Origin: Bog-473 sp963840435
GTDB taxonomy: Bacteria > Actinomycetota > Acidimicrobiia > Acidimicrobiales > RAAP-2
Direction of reading: 5' to 3'
Length of the DNA: 64,000 nt
Assembly: GCA_963840435.1 (NCBI GenBank)
Contig: CAWIYY010000003.1
Coordinates: forward strand, 434,001-498,000
Every line of letters starts with the position of its first letter. Position 1 is the stretch's first letter. The position numbers and the translations under genes were made by a program. The notes beneath the pieces are model-generated. The model saw only the letters and a program-made list of their open reading frames with translations, searched no databases and had not been told where the DNA came from. Positions 42,302 to 51,774 of this stretch are shown piece after piece.

Positions 42302-43993
42302 TCAGCCTCCGAACTTGGCCGACGCGCCGCCGACCTGAGTGATGTGGAAGCCCGCACCTCCATTGCTGAAGAACGCACCGCCGCCGGGGAACCCACCGCC
42401 CCCGCCCAGGGCGTTGCCGAGGTCGGTGCTGTCGCTGTTGGAGGAGGGGACGGCCTCGGCGTAGTCGGCCAGGACGACGCTCTGTCCGGGCGAGAGGCCC
42501 GAGATCACCTGGGTGTAGGTGTCACCCACCATCCCGACCTTGATGTCCTTGCGCGTGAGCACGCCCTTGTCGAGCACGAGCACGTACGAGCGGGTCTCGA
42601 GCGTCTCGACGGCCGAGGTGGGCACGGCGACCACGTTGGAGACCGACCCGGTCGAGATGTCCACGTTGGCCGTCGAGCCGGTGAACAGTCCAGTGGTCGA
42701 GGAGGGGAGGGCGACGACGACGGGATAGGTGTACTCGCCGTCGCTCGATTGCACCGGTCCGACTTGGGACACCGTCCCCTCGATGCTCCCGTTGACTCCG
42801 TCGACTTCGACCGCGGAGGGCTGCCCGACCTTGACCGAGGGGACCTGGGCGCTATCGAGCGTGGCCTGGACCTCGTAGGACTTGGTGCCGATGATGGTGA
42901 TGATGTCCGTGCTCGAGTTGGCACTGACCGTTGCGCCCGGGCTGATAGCGACAGACACGACCGTCCCGGTGACAGGACTGGTCAACGTGGCCGCGTCCAG
43001 CGACTGCTCGGCGTTGGTGAGATCGGCCTCCGCGCTGTCGATGTCCGCCTGATCCGAGGCGATCTGCTCGGGCGTGTCGCTGTTGGCTGACGTTCCGGAC
43101 GGAGTCGTGTTGCCGCTCGGGCTCGCCCCCGACCCGGAGTTCCCGGTATCGGCCGCGGTGACGAACGCCGTCAACTCGTGCCCGGACGGTCCCGCTCCGG
43201 AGTTGCCGGTCGCCCCGCTGCCCGGGCTCGACGTGCCCCCGGACTCGGTGCCCAGGGCCTGGCCCAGCGCCGTCTCGTCCTTCGAGACCGTCGTCTGGTC
43301 CTTGGACACCTGCTGCTCGTCCGCGGAGACGGTCTGGAGGGCCGCCTCGCAGGTGGCCTGGCCCTGCGGCGTGGCGGTGTTGGCGCTGGTGCAGTCGCTC
43401 TGGGCCTGGACCAGGTCGGCCTGCTGCTTGTTCTGGTCGGTCGAGAGCGTGGACTCGTCCTGGGTCAACGTGGTCTGGTCCTGCGTCACGGTGGCGCTCT
43501 GGCCGCTGCCGGCGTGCGTGGGTGCCGTGGTCGTGGTCGTCGACGACGGGGTGCTGCTCGGCGTCTTGTTCGTCGACGACGGGGACGACGCCGAGGACGA
43601 CTCGCTCTCCTCGTCCTCGACCAGCTTCGCCTCGTCGGCGGCGAGAGTGGACTCGGCCGACGAGACAGCCTCGCTCAGCGCAGTGGTGTCGAGCGTGCCC
43701 AGGGTCTGCCCGGCCGTCACCTGCTGGCCCGCGGTCACGCTCACCGTGGCCACCTGCCCGGACACCTGGAACGAGGCCGAGGCGTCGCTGACGGGATCGA
43801 CGTTGCCGACGACGGTCATGGAGGTGCCGATGTCGGCCCGGGTGACCGTGGCCTCGCGGTAGCCGGCGCTGCCGTTGCCGACCTCGGCCCAGGCGGCGAC
43901 GCCGCCGCCCAGGACGACGACCAGGACGACGGCGCCGATCAGGACGGCCCGGCGGTGCCCGGCCCGGCCCCAGCCGGAGGACGACTTAGGCAC
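42302..43993 (-). CDS. Periplasmic-adaptor-like (HlyD/MacA type) subunit, second copy
   Basis: A 563-residue membrane-anchored adaptor. A transmembrane helix (about residues 16-36) precedes a biotinyl-lipoyl-like half (VSGQVATVSVTAGQQVTAGQTLGTLD), a long Ser/Thr/Gln-rich helical hairpin region (about 110-330), the second lipoyl half (LTSPVTGTVVSVAISPGATV) and beta-barrel domains. The C-terminus is Gly-rich. The insertion makes it much longer than the first adaptor. The start is GTG 43993, overlapping the upstream gene by 8 nt. In monoderm actinobacteria such adaptors partner MacB-type exporters without an outer membrane channel. Confidence 0.85.
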   Translation of the reverse strand: MPKSSSGWGRAGHRRAVLIGAVVLVVVLGGGVAAWAEVGNGSAGYREATVTRADIGTSMTVVGNVDPVSDASASFQVSGQVATVSVTAGQQVTAGQTLGTLDTTALSEAVSSAESTLAADEAKLVEDEESESSSASSPSSTNKTPSSTPSSTTTTTAPTHAGSGQSATVTQDQTTLTQDESTLSTDQNKQQADLVQAQSDCTSANTATPQGQATCEAALQTVSADEQQVSKDQTTVSKDETALGQALGTESGGTSSPGSGATGNSGAGPSGHELTAFVTAADTGNSGSGASPSGNTTPSGTSANSDTPEQIASDQADIDSAEADLTNAEQSLDAATLTSPVTGTVVSVAISPGATVSANSSTDIITIIGTKSYEVQATLDSAQVPSVKVGQPSAVEVDGVNGSIEGTVSQVGPVQSSDGEYTYPVVVALPSSTTGLFTGSTANVDISTGSVSNVVAVPTSAVETLETRSYVLVLDKGVLTRKDIKVGMVGDTYTQVISGLSPGQSVVLADYAEAVPSSNSDSTDLGNALGGGGGFPGGGAFFSNGGAGFHITQVGGASAKFGG

Positions 43994-44951
43994 CGACGCC
44001 GCCCGTGGGAGGACCGCCGAACCCGCCGGACGCGCCGAACCGGCCCCCCGGTCCGCCACTGACGAAGCCGCTCGTGCAGGTCCCGCCGCCGGTGGAGGTG
44101 ATCCGGACCGTGGTCGCTGTGATGGCGCCGTTGCTCGCCGCCGGACCGAACGCGCTGACACAGTCACCCACGGCCAGGGCCGACGCCGCCGTGCTCTGCG
44201 TCGCGCTGACCGTCGTCGACTTCGACGTCGTGATGGTGAGGGTCTCGGTCTTGGGCGCGGTGGGCTTCTTCGTCTTTGCGTTGGACTTGCCGGCACCCTG
44301 GGTGAACTGTCCCGGGCTGATGTCGTACCCCGAGACCGTGAGCGTCGATCCCTTGACCGACTTGAGCTTGCCCGACCCGATGGCGATCGAGGCGAAATCC
44401 TTGCGGAAGTTGGACGAGCCGTTGCCGGCACCTCCGGGCGAGAACGAGCCCCCACCTCGGGTCCCTTCGCCGCCCGAGCCGCTGAAGCCCGGGCCGCCAC
44501 TACCGCTCCCGCCACGGAATTGGAAGCCTCCACCTTGGCCCGGCGCACCGGCGGCATGAGTACCGAAACCGGTGCAGGAACCGCTCGAGTTGGCCGCGGT
44601 CACGGTGATCGAGCGGGCCGCGATGGTCGTCTTGGACTTCTTCGACTGCGTGCCGGTCACCGTGACGCAGTCGCCGGCGGCCAGTGCACTGACGGCCTCG
44701 GTCGCCGTCTTGGAGAACTGCGTCGTCGTCGTCCAGCTCACTGTGGTCTGGCCGGTGTTGGCGTTCTGGACCTCCATGTTCGAGGCGCTGGCGTCGAGCG
44801 CGGCAACGCTGCCGCTCGCCCCGAGCCCCCTGGTGGTCGGCGGCGCGGCGGCTCCCGCCGTCGAGCTGAAGGCCGCGGCGGCGACCAGGGCGGTGGTGCC
44901 GGTACCGATGATGCGGGCCCAACGGTAAGGGCGCTGCTGGAGTGACTGCAT
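43986..44951 (-). CDS. Secreted protein with two DUF5666-like domains
   Basis: A 321-residue exported protein. AGAGGAAG before ATG 44951 supports this start over ATG 44972; a signal peptide follows (about residues 8-38, RIIGTGTTALVAAAAFSSTAGA). Two beta-rich repeats, one after the signal and one at the C-terminus, share a pattern of TTTQFSKTA...LAAGDCVTVTGTQS...IAARSITV and TVSATQ...LAVGDCVSAFG...ITATTVRI, similar to DUF5666. A Gly-rich, Phe-containing linker joins them. It is inside the export operon, so it may be an extracytoplasmic partner or a substrate. Confidence 0.75.
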   Translation of the reverse strand: MQSLQQRPYRWARIIGTGTTALVAAAAFSSTAGAAAPPTTRGLGASGSVAALDASASNMEVQNANTGQTTVSWTTTTQFSKTATEAVSALAAGDCVTVTGTQSKKSKTTIAARSITVTAANSSGSCTGFGTHAAGAPGQGGGFQFRGGSGSGGPGFSGSGGEGTRGGGSFSPGGAGNGSSNFRKDFASIAIGSGKLKSVKGSTLTVSGYDISPGQFTQGAGKSNAKTKKPTAPKTETLTITTSKSTTVSATQSTAASALAVGDCVSAFGPAASNGAITATTVRITSTGGGTCTSGFVSGGPGGRFGASGGFGGPPTGGVGA

Positions 44952-45020
44952 GCTCGTGCTTCCTCTTTCCATATCCTTGGTCTGCTGCTCTCGTACTCGT
45001 ACTGGTGCGGTCGGTGCGGT

Positions 45021-46265
45021 CTATTCGTTGCGGAGGGCGTCGATCGGGGCCAGGGTGGCGGCCCGGCTGGCCGGGTAGACGCCGAAGAGGACCCCGATGG
45101 CCAGGGCGATGACCAGCGCGCCCACGGCCGCGGTCGGGCTGGTCGAGATGGGGTCCCCGATGAGGCCGGGCAGGTAGAGCACGCCGAGGAGCCCGCCCAG
45201 GACACCCAGGATCCCGCCGATGAGTCCGAGCACCGAGGCCTCGACGAGGAACTGGCGACGGATGACCCGAGGCGTGGCGCCCAGGGCCTTGCGCAAACCG
45301 ATCTCACGGATCCGCTCGGTCACCGAGACCAGCATGATGTTCATGACCCCGATCCCGCCGACGATCAATGAGATGGCGGCGATGCCCCCGAGGAGGATCG
45401 TGAGGGTGTGGTCGACCGAGGTGTTGGCGGCGATCAGCGACGCCTGCGACGTGATGGTGAAGTCGGCGTCGGTCGGGTTGGTGATCTCGTGGAGCTCGAG
45501 CAGCAAGTGGTCGGTCTCCTGGTAGGCCCCAGTCAGGTCGGCCGACGAGCGGGCCTGCACGGCGATCGAACTCACCGAGTTACGCGACGTCCCGCCGAAG
45601 ATGCGCTCGGCCCCCGTTGTGATCGGGATGATCATCGTGTCGTCCGGGTCAGACGTCGACGACGAGGAGCTCGAGGCGCCGGTCGACGTCAGCACCCCGA
45701 CCACGGTCACCGGGACGCCGTTCACGTCGACCGTCTGGCCGACCGGATCCTCCCGGCTGAACAGCTCCGACGCGGTCGTGGCACCCAAGACGGCGACCGC
45801 CGCGTGGTCCGTGACGTCCTCGTTGTCGACGAAGCGGCCCTGGGCCACGGAGCGCCCCCGCACGGTCAACCACGACGGGGTCGTCCCCTGCACCGTCGTC
45901 GTCGCGGTCTCGCTCCCCGCCGTGAGCACCTCGCTCTCCGAGGTGATGCCGGCCACCGCCTTGACGTCGGGGTCGTCGACCCGGGAGGCCAGTGCCGAGA
46001 CGTCGGCCATGGTCAGGGTCGACGCCGAGCCGAGGGCTTCCCGGACGCCCGTGCTCGACGTGCTGGAGCCCGGGGTGATGGTCAGGACGTTGCTACCCAG
46101 CGCATTGATCTCCGAGGTCACCTGACCCGAGGCACCCTCACCCAGGCCGACGGCGATGATCACGCCGGCGATGCCGATGAGGATGCCGAGCACGGTCAGG
46201 AACGAGCGCAGTCGGTGCGAGCGCACCCCGTTGATCCCGGTGCGGATGGTTTCCAGCCAACTCAT
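45021..46265 (-). CDS. MacB-like ABC transporter permease (FtsX domain)
   Basis: A 414-residue permease. TM1 is at about residues 20-45 (SFLTVLGILIGIAGVIIAVG), then a large extracytoplasmic domain, then the FtsX core with three helices near the C-terminus (IAAISLIVGGIGVMNIMLVS, then two more). This is the MacB/LolC plan for exporters that move substrates or mechanical force across the membrane. It overlaps the ATPase gene by 4 nt. Substrate unknown; macrolides, peptides or envelope lipids are possible for the family. Confidence 0.92.
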   Translation of the reverse strand: MSWLETIRTGINGVRSHRLRSFLTVLGILIGIAGVIIAVGLGEGASGQVTSEINALGSNVLTITPGSSTSSTGVREALGSASTLTMADVSALASRVDDPDVKAVAGITSESEVLTAGSETATTTVQGTTPSWLTVRGRSVAQGRFVDNEDVTDHAAVAVLGATTASELFSREDPVGQTVDVNGVPVTVVGVLTSTGASSSSSSTSDPDDTMIIPITTGAERIFGGTSRNSVSSIAVQARSSADLTGAYQETDHLLLELHEITNPTDADFTITSQASLIAANTSVDHTLTILLGGIAAISLIVGGIGVMNIMLVSVTERIREIGLRKALGATPRVIRRQFLVEASVLGLIGGILGVLGGLLGVLYLPGLIGDPISTSPTAAVGALVIALAIGVLFGVYPASRAATLAPIDALRNE

Positions 46266-47005
46266 CGCACGCTCTCGAGATACCGCTGGTCGTTCTCGGT
46301 CAGCAGCCCGTCGCGGATCCCGACCACCCGCCCCGCGGCCGACGCCACCTCGACGTCGTGGGTGATGAGGACGAGGGTGCGCCCGGCGTCGTGCAGCTCG
46401 CCCATGAGGCGCATGACGTCGGCCGCCGACTTGGAGTCGAGGTTCCCCGTCGGCTCGTCGGCCAGGATCAGGTCGGGCTCGGTCACCAGCGCCCGGGCCA
46501 CCGCCACCCGCTGCTGCTGGCCGCCGGACAGCTCGCCCGGCCGGTGGTTCACCCGTCCGGCCAGGCCCACCCGGCCGAGGGCGGCCATGGAGCGCTCTTT
46601 GCGCTCGGCCCGGGGCACCGCCGCATAGACGAGGGGCAACTCGACGTTCTGCCAGGCCGTCATGGAGGCGAGCAGGTTGAACTGCTGGAAGACGAACCCG
46701 ATGTGGCGGTTGCGCACCTCGGCCAGCGCGGTCTCGCTCATGTGGCTGACGTCCTCACCGGCCAGGTGGTAGCGGCCCGACGTGGGGATGTCGAGGCAGC
46801 CCAAGATGTGCATGAGGGTCGACTTGCCCGAACCCGACGGGCCGATGATGGCGACGTACTCGCCCTGGTCGATGGAGATGCTGACCCCGCGCAGTGCTGC
46901 GACCGAGATGGTGCCGCCGGTCCGGTAGACCTTGGTCACCCGCTCCAGATCGATCACGGGACCCACCGGCACGAGCGGCGTGCCGTCTGGGGGAGTGATC
47001 GTCAT
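46262..47005 (-). CDS. MacB/LolD-type ABC transporter ATPase
   Basis: A 247-residue nucleotide-binding subunit. Walker A is GPSGSGKST, the signature is LSGGQQQRVAVARAL, and Walker B is LILADEPTGNLDS. The extended HIGFVFQQFNLLASMTAWQNVELPL Q-loop matches the MacB/LolD group. It overlaps both neighbours by 4 nt, so adaptor, ATPase and permease are translationally linked. Confidence 0.96.
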   Translation of the reverse strand: MTITPPDGTPLVPVGPVIDLERVTKVYRTGGTISVAALRGVSISIDQGEYVAIIGPSGSGKSTLMHILGCLDIPTSGRYHLAGEDVSHMSETALAEVRNRHIGFVFQQFNLLASMTAWQNVELPLVYAAVPRAERKERSMAALGRVGLAGRVNHRPGELSGGQQQRVAVARALVTEPDLILADEPTGNLDSKSAADVMRLMGELHDAGRTLVLITHDVEVASAAGRVVGIRDGLLTENDQRYLESVR

Positions 47006-48333
47006 CCGAGGCCCCCGCCGCTGTTGGCGCTGACGGCACCGCCGCCACCTCCCGGGAAGCCGCCGAATCGTTGGAAGTTGCCGCCCCCACCCGGTTTCCC
47101 GCCCGTGCCGCCGAAGAGGTTGCCCGCCCCGCCGCCGGGAGCCTTGAAGGTGATCTCCTTCTCGAGCACCTTGTCGCCGGCGGCCACGCCACCGGTGATC
47201 TGGGTCTCACCGGTCTCGGAAGCGCCGACCGTGACGTCCTTGACGACGTGGGCCCCGCCACTCGTCACCTGGGTGACGGTGGCCTGGCCGTTCGTCCCGT
47301 ACGAGATGGCCCCGGTCGGGACCTCGGTCACGTCGTTGAGCTGCTTGACGATGATGCTGACCGTCGCATTCGACCCGGCAAAGAGGCCCGTCGGGTTCCC
47401 CGTGACGTCGATGACGACGGGGAAGGTGGTGACGTCGGAGCTCTGGCTGCCGATGAGGCTGAAGGAGCCCACCGTGCCGAAGACCGGGGTGGTCGAACCG
47501 GTCGGCGTGATGTCGACCTGGTCGCCCGCGGCGATCTGGCCGATCTGGGTGTCGTCGACCGTCGCGTTGACGATGTAGGAGTCGGTGCCGATCACGACGA
47601 TCTGCCCGCTCGAGCTCGAGCTCGAGGGCGTCGAGCTGGCGCTGGCGGCGGGACTGCTCGCACCACTGTCACCGCCCGTTCCCGAGCCGGTCCCGGTGAC
47701 CTGCTGGCCGACGGCCAGGCTCACCGACGCCACCGTCCCCGCAATGGTCGACGTCAGCGAGGCGTCGTTCAGATTCGTCTGCGCCGTCGACAAGGACGAT
47801 TCCGCCGACGTCACCGACGCCTCGTCGTTGTCGAGCTGGCTGGCCTCGGCTCCGGAGGCTTCGTCGCTGGCCAGGCGGTCCTCGGCCGAGGTCACCTGGG
47901 CCTGGGCCGCGCTCACGTCCTCGGACAACGCAGTCGTGTCCACCGTCGCCAACGGCTGTCCCGCCGTCACCGTCTGGCCCGCCTTCACGTTCACGGCGGT
48001 CACCGTGCCGGACACGGCGAAGTTGAGGTCGGCCTGGCTCGCCGGCTCGATCGTCCCCGAGCTGGGCACCGTCTGCTGGATCGTGCCCGTGGTCACGGGA
48101 ACCGTGACCGTCGTCACCGAGAGACCGGTCGGGGTCGAGGAGCCCGAGGTCAGCCAGAGGGTGAGGCCGATGGCGCCACCGATGAGGACGACCACCACCG
48201 CGACGATGGGCCAGCGGTAGCGGCGCCAGATCGACGGCGCCTCCGTGGCGAGGACGTTCTCGTCGTCCAGGGGCAGTTCTTCTGTCAGATCGACCGGGGC
48301 ATCCGGCACGTCAATTGCACCCGCTTTGGCCAT
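47002..48333 (-). CDS. Periplasmic-adaptor-like (HlyD/MacA type) subunit, first copy
   Basis: A 443-residue membrane-anchored adaptor. A cytoplasmic stretch of 35 residues precedes one transmembrane helix (WPIVAVVVVLIGGAIGLTLWL). The lipoyl halves (FAVSGTVTAVNVKAGQTVTAGQPLATVD and TIAGTVASVSLAVGQQV) flank a short helical hairpin; a barrel domain (IVVIGTDSYIVNATVDDTQIG) and a Gly-rich tail follow. It is the first gene of the export operon, and its promoter must lie in the 429-bp gap upstream. Confidence 0.88.
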   Translation of the reverse strand: MAKAGAIDVPDAPVDLTEELPLDDENVLATEAPSIWRRYRWPIVAVVVVLIGGAIGLTLWLTSGSSTPTGLSVTTVTVPVTTGTIQQTVPSSGTIEPASQADLNFAVSGTVTAVNVKAGQTVTAGQPLATVDTTALSEDVSAAQAQVTSAEDRLASDEASGAEASQLDNDEASVTSAESSLSTAQTNLNDASLTSTIAGTVASVSLAVGQQVTGTGSGTGGDSGASSPAASASSTPSSSSSSGQIVVIGTDSYIVNATVDDTQIGQIAAGDQVDITPTGSTTPVFGTVGSFSLIGSQSSDVTTFPVVIDVTGNPTGLFAGSNATVSIIVKQLNDVTEVPTGAISYGTNGQATVTQVTSGGAHVVKDVTVGASETGETQITGGVAAGDKVLEKEITFKAPGGGAGNLFGGTGGKPGGGGNFQRFGGFPGGGGGAVSANSGGGLG

Positions 48334-48762
48334 GGAGTCCAGTTCAGAGCAGCGATTTCACAATGAGCAGAATCCCAGCTGTGAGCCCGCTTGGGGTTTG
48401 GCCGCGACCGAACCTATATGGCCTGTTCAGAGGGCTGCCGGATTCTAAGAATATGCACAGCTGCCGCCCGACGGGCTCATACCTCGGCCCCGCAGACTGC
48501 GGGCACACGCAGCGATCCGATGGGAGAGTGACTCCCTTCATCCCCTCCCGAACCCCCGGTCGGACCGCCGCACCCGCCCTCCGAGGCGTGCGGAACCCCG
48601 AGTGGCCGCACGCCTCGTGAGGGCAGTCGGCCGCCTCTTTCCCGACTGACCTCTTCCCGGCGGGACCACGTCGGTCGGGCAGCGGTCGCTCGCCGCGTGC
48701 GAGGATCCGGCGGTGTCCCGGCTCGCGTTGATGACGGAGAGCCGGCGCGGTGGGGGAGAGCG
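48334..48762. other. Divergent intergenic region with one long hairpin
   Basis: This gap separates the export operon (minus) from the dehydrogenase operon (plus). It holds a 12-bp perfect inverted repeat (48582-48617) and a moderately AT-richer stretch around 48345-48465. I see no protein-coding signal on either strand. Confidence 0.45.
48582..48617. repeat. Perfect 12-bp inverted repeat
   Basis: Arms CGAGGCGTGCGG (48582-48593) and CCGCACGCCTCG (48606-48617) surround a 12-nt loop. No T-run follows on either strand. Its place between two divergent operons fits an operator or a small-RNA hairpin better than a terminator. Confidence 0.6.
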
Positions 48763-49770
48763 ATGAAGCAGATCCGGGTGCACGGGCCGCACGACGTCCG
48801 CCTCGACGAGATCTCCGAGCCCGACCCGGGCCCGCGCGACGCCCTGGTGCGGGTCGCCGCCTGCGGGATCTGCGGCTCCGACGTGTCCTTCGTGCACATG
48901 GGCGGCCTCACCGGCCGCCCCATGCCGCTCGGCCACGAGCTGGCCGGTGTCGTCGAGTGGGTCGGCGACGAGGTGGAGGGCAGCGCGGTCGGCGACCGTG
49001 TCGTCGTGCACCCGGTCGACGAGGAACTGGGCCGGTTGGGCAGCGGGGCGGCCGAGGGTGGCCTCACCCCGATGCTCGTCGTCCGCGAGGCGGCCAAGGG
49101 GCGGCGGCTGTTCCCCGTCCCCGACTCGATGCCGCTGGAGGTGGCCGCGCTGGCCGAACCGACGGCGGTGAGCCTGCAGGCGGTCAATCAGGCCGAGGCC
49201 CGGGCCGGCGACACGGTGGCCGTCTTCGGCTGCGGCCCGATCGGCCTCCTCGCCATCGCCGCCCTGGCCGACCGGGGCATCACCGACGTGGTGGCCATCG
49301 ATCTGAGCCGGCGCCGGTTGGAGCTGGCGGGGGAGTGTGGCGCCGCGCACGTGCTCGACCCGTCCGAGGTCGACGTGTGGTCCGAGCTCGGACGGCTGCA
49401 CGGCACCGCGCCCTTCATGTTCGGGCCGACACCGGCGACCGACGTCTACATCGAGGCGTCGGGGTCCGACGGCGTCATCGGCGACATCCTCGAGCACGGT
49501 CGCTCCGGTGGCCGCATGTCGCTCGTCGCCCTGCACTACCAACCGGTGCCGACCAACTACGTCCAGGTCCTGATGAAGCAGTTCACCATCCGCGGGTCCT
49601 TCGAGTACCCGCCCCGGTTCGAGGACGCCATCGAGCTGCTGGACCGACGCGACCTGTCCCGCCTGGTCACCCACACCCTGCCCCTCGAGGCGTTCGGAGA
49701 CGGCCTGGCCCTCCTCGAGGGTTCCAAGGACTGTGGGAAGGTCATGATCACCATGGACCGGGCCCGATGA
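48763..49770 (+). CDS. Zinc-dependent medium-chain alcohol dehydrogenase
   Basis: A 335-residue MDR-family enzyme. ACGICGSDV provides the catalytic zinc Cys and GHELAGVVE the catalytic His with its Glu; the Rossmann motif is VFGCGPIGLL. The usual four-Cys structural zinc loop seems absent: the region after residue 80 reads HPVDEELGRLGSG. It should oxidise a secondary alcohol or sugar alcohol with NAD(P). The start is ATG 48763 behind GGGGGAGAG. It is the first of five coupled genes; its stop overlaps the SDR start (ATGA). Confidence 0.9.
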   Translation: MKQIRVHGPHDVRLDEISEPDPGPRDALVRVAACGICGSDVSFVHMGGLTGRPMPLGHELAGVVEWVGDEVEGSAVGDRVVVHPVDEELGRLGSGAAEGGLTPMLVVREAAKGRRLFPVPDSMPLEVAALAEPTAVSLQAVNQAEARAGDTVAVFGCGPIGLLAIAALADRGITDVVAIDLSRRRLELAGECGAAHVLDPSEVDVWSELGRLHGTAPFMFGPTPATDVYIEASGSDGVIGDILEHGRSGGRMSLVALHYQPVPTNYVQVLMKQFTIRGSFEYPPRFEDAIELLDRRDLSRLVTHTLPLEAFGDGLALLEGSKDCGKVMITMDRAR

Positions 49771-50516
49771 CGAACCGGCTCTCCTTCGACTTCGCCGGCA
49801 CCGCCGTGCTGGTGACGGGAGGGACCAGCGGGATCGGCTACGCCATCGCCTCGGCCTTCGCCGCCGCGGGCGCCACCGTGACCGTCACCGGCACCAAGGA
49901 GGCCGCGTCGGACTACGAGCGCGACCTCTCCCGTTTCGGGTACCGGACCCTCGAGATGCGGGATCGCCAGGCCATCGACGAGCTTGCCCCCGACATCGGC
50001 CTCGTGGACGTGCTGGTCAACAACGCGGGAGCGAACTTCCCCGACGGCCGCGACGAGTGGGAGCCCGACGCCTTCTCCGCCGCCCTCGACCTGAACGTCG
50101 CGGGTGCCATGCGCCTGACCATGGGTCTGCACCCGGCCCTGGCCGCCAGCACCATGGCCGGCGGCGCCAGCGTGGTGAACCTCGTCTCCATGACCGCGTT
50201 CCGCTCGACCACCATCGTGCCCGGCTACGCCGCGGCCAAGGCAGCCCTCCTCACCCTGACCCGGAACCTGGCCGCCCGCTGGGCGGGCGAGGGGATCCGG
50301 GTCAACGCGGTGGCCCCGGGTCTGATCGACACGCCCATGACCGCGCCGATGAAGGCGTTTCCCGAACTGCTCGAGGCCGAGCTGGGCCGGGGACTCGTCC
50401 CCCGCATGGGCACGCCCGAGGAGGTGGCCGCCGCCGTCCTGTTCCTCTCGAGCGAGTCCTCGGGGTTCATCACCGGCAGCGTCCTCGCCGTCGACGGCGG
50501 CTACCTGGCCCACTGA
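49767..50516 (+). CDS. Short-chain dehydrogenase/reductase
   Basis: A 249-residue classical SDR. TGGTSGIG is the cofactor motif, NNAG is in place, and the active site is Ser plus YAAAK. The C-terminal FITGSVLAVDGGYLAH is standard. It likely uses NAD(H). It is coupled to the alcohol dehydrogenase and is 1 nt away from the sulfotransferase gene, so the three act in one route. Confidence 0.94.
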   Translation: MTNRLSFDFAGTAVLVTGGTSGIGYAIASAFAAAGATVTVTGTKEAASDYERDLSRFGYRTLEMRDRQAIDELAPDIGLVDVLVNNAGANFPDGRDEWEPDAFSAALDLNVAGAMRLTMGLHPALAASTMAGGASVVNLVSMTAFRSTTIVPGYAAAKAALLTLTRNLAARWAGEGIRVNAVAPGLIDTPMTAPMKAFPELLEAELGRGLVPRMGTPEEVAAAVLFLSSESSGFITGSVLAVDGGYLAH

Positions 50517-50517
50517 C

Positions 50518-51774
50518 GTGGTCGACCAGATCCGCATCGACGACCTGGCGGCGCCGGTCCTCAACGACGTCCAGCGGATGGGCCTCGAGTACGGCGAGTC
50601 CAGGGTGACGGACCTCAGCGTCGACGCCGTCCGCGCCGCGGCGACCGCCCGGACCGGGCTCGACGACTTCGGTCCGGACGACTTCACCGAGCGACTCGGG
50701 CTGCAGCTGGGGGAGATGGACGCCGACGGGGACAGGACCGGTCTCGGCCGCCTCATGATGTTCGGGGACGCGGTGCGATCCACGGCCAACCGGCTCCTGG
50801 TGCACGACCTCTTGCGCCGCCATCCCGAAATCCTCGATGTCCCCATCGCTCGCCCGCTCATCGTGGTGGGCCTGCCCCGCTCGGGCACCACCCACCTCGT
50901 GAACCTCCTGGCCGCGGACACCCGGTTCCGCTCCCTTCCGCTGTGGGAGTCCTACGAACCGGTGCCCCACCCCCGGGAGGAGGCGGCGCGGACCGACGGG
51001 GTGGATCCCCGATGGACGCGCTGCAACACAGCGTGGGATGCCATGCAGGCGGCTGCCCCCCTGGTGGCGGCCATGCACCCGATGGAGCCGGACCACGTGC
51101 ACGAGGAGATCGAGCTGCAGCTGTCGGACTTCTCGAGCTACACCCTCGAGTGGGTGGCCCGGGCGCCGCGCTGGCGCGACTACTACCTGGCCCACGACCA
51201 GCGCGCGCACTACGCCTACATGAAGATGGTCCTCCAGATCCTGCAGTGGTACCGCCCGCGGGAGCGCTGGGTCCTCAAGTCGCCCCAGCACCTCGAACAG
51301 CTCGGGCCGCTGCTCGCCATGTTCCCCGATGCCACGGTCGTGGTGACGCACCGCGACCCGGTGGCCGTGGTCCAGTCGACGATCACCTTGGCCTGCTACG
51401 GCGCCCGCACCGCCTACCGGACGCCGCGTCCCGAGTGGTACCGCGACTACTGGACCGAGCGCATCGGCGTCTTGCTCGACGCATCGTTGCGCGACCGGCA
51501 CCTGCTGTCGGAAGATCAGACGGTGGACGTCTACTTCGACCAGTACATGGCGGACGAGATGGGCACGCTCGAACGGGTGTACCGCTGCGCCGGCATGGAG
51601 CTCACCGCTCGGGCCCGGGCCGAGGTGTCCGCCTATCGGGACGCCCATCCGAGGGGCAGGGAGGGGCGGGTCGTCTACGACCTGCGCCGCGACTTCGACA
51701 CGACGCCCGAGGACGTGCGGGCCCGGTTCGGGAGCTACCTCGACCGTTACCCGGTACGAATCGAGGTGACGTGA
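50518..51774 (+). CDS. Sulfotransferase-family protein
   Basis: A 418-residue protein of the bacterial sulfotransferase group (Sulfotransfer_3-like). The 5'-phosphosulfate loop VGLPRSGTTH lies at about residues 118-127, and VVVTHRDPVAVVQS is the 3'-phosphate-binding segment. It should transfer sulfate from PAPS to a hydroxylated acceptor, though many bacterial members are untested. The N-terminal 110 residues are helical and of the kind seen in actinobacterial lipid or steroid gene clusters. GTG 50518 is used. Its stop overlaps the start of the MBL gene. Confidence 0.88.
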   Translation: MVDQIRIDDLAAPVLNDVQRMGLEYGESRVTDLSVDAVRAAATARTGLDDFGPDDFTERLGLQLGEMDADGDRTGLGRLMMFGDAVRSTANRLLVHDLLRRHPEILDVPIARPLIVVGLPRSGTTHLVNLLAADTRFRSLPLWESYEPVPHPREEAARTDGVDPRWTRCNTAWDAMQAAAPLVAAMHPMEPDHVHEEIELQLSDFSSYTLEWVARAPRWRDYYLAHDQRAHYAYMKMVLQILQWYRPRERWVLKSPQHLEQLGPLLAMFPDATVVVTHRDPVAVVQSTITLACYGARTAYRTPRPEWYRDYWTERIGVLLDASLRDRHLLSEDQTVDVYFDQYMADEMGTLERVYRCAGMELTARARAEVSAYRDAHPRGREGRVVYDLRRDFDTTPEDVRARFGSYLDRYPVRIEVT

